DNA from: Tahibacter harae
Lineage (GTDB): Bacteria > Pseudomonadota > Gammaproteobacteria > Xanthomonadales > Rhodanobacteraceae
Assembly (NCBI RefSeq): GCF_024437735.1
Contig: NZ_JANFQO010000012.1
Span: 123,856 to 187,855 of the forward strand
Length of the DNA stretch: 64,000 nt
Reading direction: 5' to 3'
Positions 50,195 to 60,000 of the stretch are shown in pieces (positions within the stretch are counted from its first letter, which is position 1; the number at the start of each line of letters is the position of its first letter). Below the pieces are notes generated by a model. The model searched no databases. It was given only the letters and a program-made list of their open reading frames with translations, and was not told the origin of the DNA. The position numbers and the translations under genes are program-made.

Positions 50195-51964
50195 ATGACA
50201 CTGTCCCGCATCGCCGCCGCACTGCTCTGCCTAGGCCTGGCCGGCACCGCCGCCGCCGCGCCGTCCACCGCCGCCGAGCGTTTCAAGTCGCTGTATGAGC
50301 GCGAATGGAGCTGGCGCCAGGACGAATACCCGCAGCTGGGAACCTATGTGGGCAACCACGCCCGCGACGGCGAACTGGGCCATGTGGACGAGGCCAGCCA
50401 GCAGCGCCGCCTCAAGCAGCTGGAAGCGTTCCAGCGCGAACTGCAGGAAATCCCGGCCGCGGAGCTGCCGCCGGCGGACCAGGTCAACTACGCCATCTAC
50501 CGCGAGCAGCTGGCCAACAGCATCGGCGCGATCCGCGTGCGCGCCTACCTGCTGCCGATGACCTCGGATTCCAGCTTCTACGCCGACCTCACCCAGATGG
50601 GCGAATCCGCACCGCAGTCCACGCGCGAGGATTACGAAAACTACATCAAGCGCCTGGATGCCATCCCGGCCTATTTCGACGAACACATCGATCTGCTGAA
50701 AAAAGGCGTGAAGATCGGCATGACTCTGCCCCAGGTCGTGCTGCAGGGCCGCGACGGCCCGATACGCGACATCGCCGAAGGCACCGACATCCAGCAGAAC
50801 CCGTTCTACAAGCCCTTCCTCAAGATGCCCGCGACGATGAAGGCCGAAGAGGCCGAGTCGCTGCGCCGCGATGCGCAGAAGGCGATCCGCGAGAAGGTGA
50901 TTCCGGCCTACGCCAAGCTGCACAAGTATTTCGTCAACGACTACGTGCCCAAGGCACGCAAGACCCTGGGCGCCTACCAGCTGCCCGGCGGCAAGGAGTA
51001 CTACCAGCAGCAGATCCGCGAATACACCACGACGGATCTCAGCCCCGACGAGATCCACAACATCGGCCTGCGCGAAGTCGCGCGGATCCGCGCGGAAATG
51101 GAAAAGGTGATGAAGGACGCGAAGTTCGACGGCGATTTCGCCGCGTTCCTCAAGTTCCTGCGCACCGATCCGCAGTTCTACGCCAAGACGCCGCGCGAGC
51201 TGCTGATGACGGCCAGCTACATCGCCAAGCGCATCGACGGCGAACTGCCCAAATATTTCGGCAAGCTGCCGCGCCTTCCGTACGGTATCGCACCGGTGCC
51301 CGCCGCGATCGCGCCGTACTACACCACTGGCCGCTACGCCGGCGCGCCGGCCGACGGCAAGACTGCCGGCTTCTACTGGGTCAACACCTGGAAGCTGGAA
51401 GCGCGGCCGCTGTACGCACTGACCGCGCTGACCCTGCACGAAGCCGTGCCCGGCCATCATCTGCAGGGCGCGCTGGCCAATGAACAGGGCGAACAGCCGC
51501 CGTTCCGCCGCTACGCCTACATTTCCGCGTTCGGCGAAGGCTGGGCGCTGTATACCGAACACCTCGGCGTGGAAATGGGTATCTACGAGACGCCGTACGA
51601 TCATTTCGGCCGCCTGACCTACGAAATGTGGCGCGCCTGCCGCCTGGTCATCGACACCGGCGTGCACGCCAAGGGCTGGACGCGGGAACAGTCGCTGGCC
51701 CTGCTGCGCGACAATTCGGCGCTTTCCGAGCATGAAATAACTACAGAGGTCGATCGCTATATTTCCTGGCCGGGCCAGGCGCTGAGTTACAAACTCGGCG
51801 AGCTGCGCATTCGCGAATTGCGCGCGAAAGCGGAGCGGGAACTGGGCGAACGCTTTGATTTGCGGGCATTCCACGACGCCGTACTGTCGCTCGGATCCGT
51901 GCCGCTGCCGCTGCTGGACCAGCGCGTGGAGCAATTCATCCGCGATGGCGGCAAGAATCTTTAA
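50195..51964 (+). CDS. Secreted DUF885 family putative metallopeptidase
   Basis: A 589-aa protein with a signal peptide (MTLSRIAAALLCLGLAGTAA, then AAPSTAAERFK). The core has the zinc-type motif LHEAVPGHHLQGALANEQ (His415, Glu416, His421, His422), followed by ISAFGEGWALYTEHLGVEMG, whose Glu is likely a third ligand. The HEAVPGHH and 'EGWALY.E' blocks define the DUF885 family, thought to be thermolysin/M3-like carboxypeptidases. Length and domain order match. AGGAGG 6 nt before the ATG sets the start. It is monocistronic and possibly works with the S46 peptidase in periplasmic peptide breakdown (inference). Confidence 0.9.
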   Translation: MTLSRIAAALLCLGLAGTAAAAPSTAAERFKSLYEREWSWRQDEYPQLGTYVGNHARDGELGHVDEASQQRRLKQLEAFQRELQEIPAAELPPADQVNYAIYREQLANSIGAIRVRAYLLPMTSDSSFYADLTQMGESAPQSTREDYENYIKRLDAIPAYFDEHIDLLKKGVKIGMTLPQVVLQGRDGPIRDIAEGTDIQQNPFYKPFLKMPATMKAEEAESLRRDAQKAIREKVIPAYAKLHKYFVNDYVPKARKTLGAYQLPGGKEYYQQQIREYTTTDLSPDEIHNIGLREVARIRAEMEKVMKDAKFDGDFAAFLKFLRTDPQFYAKTPRELLMTASYIAKRIDGELPKYFGKLPRLPYGIAPVPAAIAPYYTTGRYAGAPADGKTAGFYWVNTWKLEARPLYALTALTLHEAVPGHHLQGALANEQGEQPPFRRYAYISAFGEGWALYTEHLGVEMGIYETPYDHFGRLTYEMWRACRLVIDTGVHAKGWTREQSLALLRDNSALSEHEITTEVDRYISWPGQALSYKLGELRIRELRAKAERELGERFDLRAFHDAVLSLGSVPLPLLDQRVEQFIRDGGKNL

Positions 51965-52059
51965 CCATTCTTGAATTGCGGCCGCCCCCGGGCTGCAGTT
52001 AGATGCGAGCAGTATAGAAAGTTGCCGCCGGACCCTGCCGGCGGCAACAAGGGGGCCAG

Positions 52060-53250
52060 GTGCTGATCGATGTACGCACGGCGATGCTGCTCACGGCGGG
52101 AATCACCTTCCTGCTTTCCATCGCCCTGGCGTTCACGCTGTGGCGCCAACGCGGCCCGCAGCGCCGGGCGGCGGTGCTGTGGGTATACGGCACCGCACTG
52201 CAACCCGTGGCCTGGCTGCTGCTGGGCCTGCGCGACCTGATCCCGGATCTGCTCTCGGTGCTGCTGGGCAATACCGCGATCTGCCTGGCCTACGCGCAGT
52301 ATTCGCGCGCCCTGCATGCCTTCAACGGCAACAGCGGCAACTGGCAGCTGCCGAACTGGATCGCGCTCAGCGTCATCGCACCCGTCGCCGCGTATACCTG
52401 GCCGCAGAGCAACGTACCGATGCGTACGGTGGTCACCTCGACCATCGTGCTGCTGCTGTTCCTGATCGCCACCTATGAGGCATTGCGTGCGCCGCGGCCG
52501 CGTTCCGCCAGCCGCCTGATCACCGCATCCACGTTCCTGCTGGGCGCCTTGTTGCTGCTGGCGCGCGCCGTTTTCGAGGCAGTCAATCCGGCGCCGCTGA
52601 CCAGCGGCATGGCCAGCACGCCCATGCAGGGCCTGATGTTCGGCTATGCCGCGCTGGTGCCGGTGATCGCCACCTTCGGCTTCGTGCTGATGTGCAGCGA
52701 ACACGCCCGCGCCGAACTGGAACAGCTGGCCGCGACCGACCCGCTCACCGGTTCGCTGAACCGGCGCATGCTGGAACAGCTGGTCACCACCCAGCTGGCC
52801 GAGGCCCGCCGCCGTCCGCGCCCGCTGTCGGTGCTGCTGCTGGACGTGGACAAGTTCAAGAACATCAACGACAACTTCGGCCACGACGTCGGCGACATGG
52901 TGCTCAAGGCCGTCGTCGCCGCCTCGCGCCTGCAACTGCGCCCCGGCGACCTGATCGGCCGCCTCGGCGGCGAGGAATTCCTCATCGTGCTCGACGACAC
53001 CGGCGAAGCCGAAGCCGTACAGGTCGCCGAACGCCTGCGCGCCGCCGTCGCCGGCCTGGACCTGGGCGAAGGCGACTACCGCGTGCCGCTGTCGATCAGC
53101 ATAGGCGTGGCCAGCCGCAAGTCCGAGCGCAGTGATTTCGGCGAGCTGGTGCGGAGAGCGGATCGGGCGATGTATGCGGCCAAGAGCGCGGGGAGGAACC
53201 GGGTGGTTACGGGGGAGATTGAGATGCCGGTGGTGACGGTGGTGCATTGA
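52060..53250 (+). CDS. Membrane diguanylate cyclase (GGDEF)
   Basis: A 396-aa protein. Six to seven transmembrane helices lie in residues about 8-212. The GGDEF domain (about 222-385) has DPLTGSLNRRMLEQL, DVDKFKNINDNFGHDVGD and the active-site GGEEF (303-307). The inhibitory I-site RxxD is RPGD (294-297), five residues before the GGEEF, so product inhibition is expected. It should make cyclic di-GMP at the inner membrane in response to an unknown signal. The start is a GTG with an AAGGGGG site just upstream; an internal ATG 24 nt further on is possible. Confidence 0.93.
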   Translation: MLIDVRTAMLLTAGITFLLSIALAFTLWRQRGPQRRAAVLWVYGTALQPVAWLLLGLRDLIPDLLSVLLGNTAICLAYAQYSRALHAFNGNSGNWQLPNWIALSVIAPVAAYTWPQSNVPMRTVVTSTIVLLLFLIATYEALRAPRPRSASRLITASTFLLGALLLLARAVFEAVNPAPLTSGMASTPMQGLMFGYAALVPVIATFGFVLMCSEHARAELEQLAATDPLTGSLNRRMLEQLVTTQLAEARRRPRPLSVLLLDVDKFKNINDNFGHDVGDMVLKAVVAASRLQLRPGDLIGRLGGEEFLIVLDDTGEAEAVQVAERLRAAVAGLDLGEGDYRVPLSISIGVASRKSERSDFGELVRRADRAMYAAKSAGRNRVVTGEIEMPVVTVVH

Positions 53251-53370
53251 GGTACGAGACTCTCCCGAAGCATCCTCTCCTTGTCTCTTCTCCTGCCCCT
53301 GCTTCGCCTGTGAAGGCGCGGAACATTGTGGGCCAATACCGGACCACGGCAGATCGACCATAACAGCTTG

Positions 53371-53400
53371 GCAAAAGCCCCGTGAATGCGGGGCTTTTGC
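53371..53400. terminator. Bidirectional intrinsic terminator
   Basis: A perfect 12-bp stem GCAAAAGCCCCG / CGGGGCTTTTGC around a 6-nt loop, with A- and T-runs on the two arms. It lies between the plus-strand cyclase gene (stop 53250) and the minus-strand ankyrin gene (stop 53443) and fits both. Confidence 0.92.
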
Positions 53401-53442
53401 TTCAGCCGCAGGTGAATCCAACACCGATTTTTCGCATCCGCT

Positions 53443-54009
53443 CTACGACGCAAACAACTCCCTGACCTCACGCAGCTGGTCCAACGACTCAACCAAGTCT
53501 CTACGGCCGCCCCTGATGGCTTCGGTGAGATCAGCAATGTTGAAGCCAATCACATCGCGGATCTTCATCTGCTTTCCATCGTATTGGACTTTCACATCCG
53601 GGTCGGCACCTTTACTCAAAAGGTACCTGGATAGCGCAACATTCCCGGCTAGCGCAGCCTTGGCCAACGGTGTCCAACCCCTTTCATCGGCAGGATCGAC
53701 ATCGGCTCCTGCATCAATCAGCAACTTCGCCGCCAGCTCACTTTTTACGTACATCAGTGGTGTGTGGTTGGCGAATACGTGTCCATCGACTCGCGACCGC
53801 CGCGTGAACCGCAAATTCGCATCCGCGCCAAGAGCAATAAGCTCTCTGATGACGTCAACAGCGTCACCTTGACAAGCCAGCTGCAACAATATCGTTCCTG
53901 CCCGCGGATGCGGTTCATCAGGATCGACACCAGCGCGAATCGCAGCCGCTACTGTCCTGGCGTCATTCTTGTGAGCTGCAGCAAACAGATCGTCCAATGG
54001 ACTTTTCAT
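53443..54009 (-). CDS. Ankyrin-repeat protein, candidate immunity protein for the RHS toxin
   Basis: A 188-aa protein with about four ankyrin units: AAHKNDARTVAAAIRAGVDP, QLACQGDAVDVIRELIALGAD, NHTPLMYVKSELAAKLLIDAG, ERGWTPLAKAALAGNVALSR, plus a C-terminal helix pair (NIADLTEAIRGGRRDLVESLD). No signal peptide is seen, so it is cytoplasmic. Its ATG overlaps the stop of the giant RHS gene (ATGA), so the two are translated together. In polymorphic-toxin loci an immunity gene sits just downstream of the toxin tip, and ankyrin repeats are a known immunity scaffold; the assignment is inference from position. Its base composition is lower in GC than the bulk of the window, as is the neighbouring toxin tip. 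Confidence 0.85.
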   Translation of the reverse strand: MKSPLDDLFAAAHKNDARTVAAAIRAGVDPDEPHPRAGTILLQLACQGDAVDVIRELIALGADANLRFTRRSRVDGHVFANHTPLMYVKSELAAKLLIDAGADVDPADERGWTPLAKAALAGNVALSRYLLSKGADPDVKVQYDGKQMKIRDVIGFNIADLTEAIRGGRRDLVESLDQLREVRELFAS

Positions 54010-57000
54010 AGAGGCATCAAGGCCATGGTAAACGTGGCATGGATTCGAGCCGTATTCGCCGCTGACACAGCCATCAACCCCCGCGTCAGCGCGGCTCTGG
54101 CTACGGCATCCGCCCCCAGCTTGGTTGTGATTCTCACGGCATGCCTTCGCACAATCGCGGCAGCAGTCGCAAGGGTGGCAGCAGCCATTTCCCGCCTCAG
54201 GGCTGTGTCATCCGTATAGAAAATCACGCCGGACAGGTTAAAGAAATCCACCTGATCGCCATTTACCACGGCCGTTTGTGGAACCCAGAAGAGATTCGGC
54301 GAGAAACCCCACTGCTGGTATGCCTTTGTATACAATTCTATCTGCACTATTCCTTTCGCAATACCTGACAGACTCAGCGGCTTGATTTCGTTGAACTTGA
54401 AAATCCCCCAATCCATGATGTCTGGCTTGAAGTAGCTGCTGGGGTCGTAATAGACAACCTTTCCGCATTCGGTAGCAGGTCCAGTTGGCACCTGGGTAAT
54501 GTACTGGTCGCACACTTCATCCTCAACCGCTCTTCCGAAATCCGCCGTGTAGTGACCCGTCGGATCCACGAACATCGTCGGACTGGCATTGGCGTATACA
54601 TACTTGTGCAGCGATTCCGGCGTGCCGACGTCACCGAGCCACGAATCCATTGCCGTGAAACGGCCGGCCTTCGGATCCATGTACCTTGCCCGCAAGTAGT
54701 AGAACCCGAGATTCGAATCGAACTGCTCTCCCGTGTACTGATAGTCCGTAGCCGGCTGATCCGGCGCGGCCAGTACGCTTGCAAGTTCGTCCCGGTCTCC
54801 GAACGCGTGATAGGCGTACTGGTCGACTGGATTGCCTGCGGCGTCGGTCAACAGCCGCGTAGTACCCAAACCGTCGTAGTGGAAAGTACCTGCGACAGCA
54901 ACCGGGTTCGGGGTACCACTGGGCAAGCCGACGCCCGGAAGCAGCGAGCCTGTCGCATCACGCAGCGCGTATTGACCAAGCAGATCTTCGCCGTAGGTGT
55001 AGGCTGCCTTCAGTGCAAGGCTGCTTACCTGACCACCGATAGCCAGCGGATTGCCAATGCGCTCCTCAATCACCTGCGCGTGAGCCTGGTTGGGGTCGAT
55101 CAGATAGCGTATTTCCCTCGCGTCAGGCGTACCGGCCCTGCGTATCTGGCTGCGGCGTACCCCTTCCGTCGTATAGGTGTACTGCGTTATGTCCAGCAGG
55201 CTTCCTACACGCTGCTCGGCTTGTGAAAGACGATTCTGGGCATTCCAGCGGTAGGCGATCGTTGCTTCTGGCGTGATGCTTTCCGTCAGATTGCCGTTCA
55301 GGTCGTAGCGGTTCGTAGTGGTGTGGCTGACACCATTGCTGACGGCGGTTTCATTCAGCAACCGGTCGTTGTCGTCGTAGCTATAGCTCGTTGTCGTCGA
55401 CGAAGGCACTACCATCCCGCCTCCCGCAGTTGCCAATATCTGGCTGCGCCGATTGCCAACCCCGTCATAGCTCCATTGCGTGGTTCGCGCATGGCCCGGA
55501 GTCGCCGAGGTGACTGACTCTTCGACAAGCCGCTTGACCGCGTCATAGACATAGTCCGTGGTACGCGTACTGTCGAGTACAGGCTGTCCCAGGCTGTCGA
55601 CCAGGTACTGACCCTGCGCATCGCGCTGTTGCACCTGTTCGGCGATCTGCGCACGCGTGCCGTCCGGATTCAGCGTATAGCCCAGCGCCAGCAACACTGC
55701 CGCGCCTTTCTTGTGCATAAGACTGACCAGGCGGTTCATGCGGTCGTAGCGATAGTCCACGCGGGTACCGTTGCTATGAACGACGTGATCGCGATTGCCG
55801 ATGTCGTCGTAGCCAAAGGTAGTGACCTTGGCTGCGCCGGTCTGGCCCAGCGCGACGCTGGCGGCTTCGCTGACGGTCTTCAGGCGGTTCAACTCGTCGA
55901 AACCGAAGGTGACGGTTCGCGTACCGGTGGCGATAGACGTGCGGTTGCCCGCCTTGTCATAGGCGTAGTCGATTTGCTGGCCGTCGGACCACTTGACCTG
56001 ATCCATGCGTCCACGCTCGTCGTAGCGGCGGGTTTCCGTAATCCCGCCATAGCTCAAGGTCAGCGGGCGCGTCAGGTTGTCGTAGGTGAGTACGAGTTCG
56101 CTGTTGTCGCCGAAGCGCGTATTTGTCAGCCGGTGGTCCGGGTCGTGCGTGTACTTGGTGAACTGGCCGTTGAAATCCGTGCTCCAGTCCAGCACGCCGC
56201 GGGAGTCGTAACGGAACTCCTCGTACTGGCCCAGCGGCAACGTACGGCGTATGACGCGGCCGGCCTTGTCGTAGGTCCAGTTCGTGGCGCGTCCCAGCGC
56301 ATCGATCTGGCGGATCTTGTTGCCCTGTTCGTCATAGCTGTAGCGCGTGACCAGCACACCGTTGCTGCTGATGGCGGCTGCCGGATATTCGCCGCGCGCC
56401 AGCGCCTCGGCGATGGCTTCCGGGTTCTGGCCCGTCTGTGGGTTGGGCAGTACAACAGCAGTCAGCCGTCCCGCAGCGTCATGGGCGTAGCGCGTCGTTT
56501 TCGGCGGAATTCCCGACAGGGGGGCAGCAACGTCGGTCTGGGCAATCTTGCGGCCCATCCTGTCGTAGCTGTAGTCGATGTAGGGATTGTTGGACAGGTC
56601 CTGGTCTTCCACGACCGGATCCGGCAGCACGGTCCGTGTGAGTCGCCCGGCGATGTCGTAGATGCTGTGTACGTCACGCCCCAAGGCATCGCGCTCAAGA
56701 ACACGGCGGCCGTTGTCGTCGTACTCCACCGCCGTGACCTGGTTCAACGCATTGCGTACTTCGATCTGGCGGCCTGCCGCATCGTACTCATACGAGGTCG
56801 CCTGGTTGCGCTCGTCCCAGCTGGTCTTGAGCTGACCGGCCTTGTCGAATGCCTGCCTGCTGCGCGGATTGTCGGTATCACCGCCGGTGCCGTCCGGATG
56901 GATGGTTTCGGTCAGCCGGTTGGCGGCGTCGTAGACCATCTTGGTGACACGGCCCATGCGGTCGCGCTGTTCCACGACATTGCCTTCGGCGTCATAGATC

Positions 57001-60000
57001 GAACGCTCGGTACCACCCGAGCTGCCGAAGTAGGTCGTGTCTACCTTCCCGTCTGGCGTGTAGATATGAGTCTTGCGGAAGGTGCCGACCTGCGCGTGCT
57101 GCAGCAGTCCTTCGGTGTAGGTGTTGAGGGTAATCACACCGTCCGGCGCTGTGCTCTTGATGAGATTGCCGGCCGCATCGTACTCGTTGGTCGTGACCAG
57201 TTCTTCGCGCTGGCCGTTGACCATGCGCCGGCGTGTTTCCGTGAGCACACGGCCCATGGCGTCGTACTGACGCGCGGTCACATTGCCCTGAGCATCCGTC
57301 TGCTGGGTCATGTTGCCGTACAGGTCGTAGTCGAAGGAGAGCCGGTTACCGTTGCCATCGACGATCGAGGTCAGATCGCCGGTATTGGCACAGGTCATGG
57401 TCAGGCACAGGTCCATCTCGTAGGAAGTGACGTTCCCCAACCCATCCGTCGACGAGGTCAGGAATCCTGTCTGCTCTCCGACCAGATTGCGCCAGTAGGT
57501 ATTGGTCAGGACGACACGATTCTGTCCATCCGTTTCCGTCAGCAACTGGTTGTACCGCCCGTAAGTCCGCGTGATCGTTTCACCCGCCGGATTCGTCTCC
57601 GTCAACAGATTGCCGCGCGCATCGAACGTCCGCATGGTCACCCGATTCAGCGGATCCTTGGTCGTCAGCTCATTGCCGTTCTCGTCATACGTATGCACCG
57701 TCTGCTCGTTCAGCGCATTGGTCTCGCTGAGTACCCAGCCGTTGTCGTCATACACATACGTCGTCGTGAAGCCACGGCGATTCTTCACCGTCTCGATCTT
57801 GCCGGCGATGTTATGGGTGTATTCGATGCGCTTGTTGTTGGCGTCGGTGGTCGCGACGAGGCGGCCTTCGGCGTCGTATTCGTGGCGCGCGATCAGGGTG
57901 TTGCGCGGGTCGTGGATGGTCTCCAGGTAGTGCGGCCAGCGCGGGTTCTGCAGGTAGCCGAAGCGGCTGGTGTTGTCGAGCGGATCGGCCGCGGTGAGCA
58001 GGTCGCCGGCGGGCGAGTAGGTGTACTTGCGCGCCTCGCCGTCGGGCAGGGTGATGCGCACGATGCGGCCCATGTCGTCGCGCTCGAAGCCGACGCGGCG
58101 GCCGCTGGAGTGCACGATGCCGTCGCGGCTGTAGGTGATGGTGTTGGCCGCCTGGTCCTGAATGGTGCGGATGCCAAAGTTCTGGTCGATGGTGTAGACC
58201 AGGCCTTCTTCGGTGGTCAGGCGGTAGGTGCCCGGATCCAGCGGCACGTTCGGCGAATCCGGATCGGCCAGGTTGGCGGCTTCGCCCTGTTCGATCACGC
58301 GGATGGTGCCGTAGTCCAGCTGTTCCAGCTGGCTGTGCGTATTGCCCACCGGCGCGAAGCGCAGTTCGCCGTAGACCGTCGCCGTGTACGGCTGGCACTC
58401 CGGATGGAAGTAGGCCTTGAACTTTTCTACTTCGCCGTGGGGCAGGGTTACCGTCACGATGGGATCCGACAGCGGCCGTACGCACCAGGGCGTCAGGCCG
58501 CCGCCGCTCTGCGCCAGGCGCCAGCTGAAGCCGAGCTTGCGGTTCTCGCGCACGCTGACGTTCTGGTAGTCCACGCTCCAGCCGTAGCCGAAGTCGAGAT
58601 CCTCATGCGCGCGGCGCGTGTCGTAGGTGCGCGTGACGCGGATGGGGATGCCGCTCAGCGGCACTTCCACGTCGAGGAAGGTGACCGAGTAGTGGCCGAC
58701 CTTCATGTCGCCCTCGATGCTGACCGCGACCGAGTCGGTGCTGCTGCGGCCACTGGTGTCGGTGGCTTCCAGCACCAGAATGTGGATGCCGTTCATCAGC
58801 AGGGTCGGATCCAGGGTCGCGAACGCGGCGCTGCTGAAGTTGTTCGTGCCGCTGGCGATGACGCGGTACTGGCTGTCGCCCTGGTTTTCCTTGAGCGCCA
58901 GGCGCCAGCTGGCCAGGTGGCTGTCGTTGACTGTGCCCACGACGGCGGTCGGCTTGGTGATGACCGCATCGGGTTCGGGCGAGATCAGGTCCACCGCCGG
59001 CGCGTCGGCGTCGGCCGGATCGGCGACATAGACGGTAGTCGTGGCCTGTGCCGTCTGGCAGCCGTCGCTCACGTTCACCGCGATGGTGTGCGCGCCTATG
59101 CTGGCCGGCGTATAGCTCGCGCCGCCCTGGGCATCCAGGGTCAACGGCGTGCCGTTGGCCGTGGCGGTCAGCGTGTAGGCGCCCGCGGGATCCGTGACCA
59201 CGGTGCCGATCAGCGCACTCTGGCCCAGCGTGATGTAGCGCGGTTCCGCCAGCACATCGAGCCGCAGCGGCCGTTCTGCGCCGACCACGGTGACATTCCA
59301 GGTCTGGTAGGCATAGGACGTCGTGTTGCGCGCGGAAACGGAAACCGCCTGCGTACCGGCCTGGGCCGCGGTCGGCGTCCACTGCAGCACGCCGCTGGCG
59401 CTGTCTATGGTCATGCCGGCGGGCTTGGTGTAGAGGCCGTAGACCAGGCTCGCGCCGCTGGCGCTGGCCGCATTGGCGTCGTAGGTGTAGACGCAGCCGA
59501 CCTTGGCCATCGCCGGCGGATTGCTGGTGAAGACAGGGATGGAAGTCGCCGGCGTCTGCACGATGACGGTGAACAGCTGGGTCGTCGCATTGGCGGCCGA
59601 GTCGGTCACGCGCACGGTGGCGCGGCGCGTGCCTTCCAGGGCCGCGTCCGGTGTCCAGCTGATGACGCCGGTCTGGGCGTTGATGCTCATGCCGGCGAGT
59701 ACCGGCGCATCCAGCGCATAGCTCAGCGTGTCGCCGTCCGGATCGCTTGCCGCGACGGCATAGCTCCAGGCCTGGCCGACCACGGCGTAGCCCGGCGCGG
59801 TGGAGGTGATCACCGGCGGCCGGTTCGGATTGGCGATGACCTGGGTGTACAAGGTGTGCAGCACTTCCGTGCCGCGGAACAGCTTCACGCGCACGGAGAA
59901 GCTGTGATTGCCGGCCTGGGCCGCGGTCGGCGTCCAGGTCAGCACGCCGGTCCACGGATCGATGCGCACGCCCTTGGGCGGCGCGACCAGGGAGAAATGC

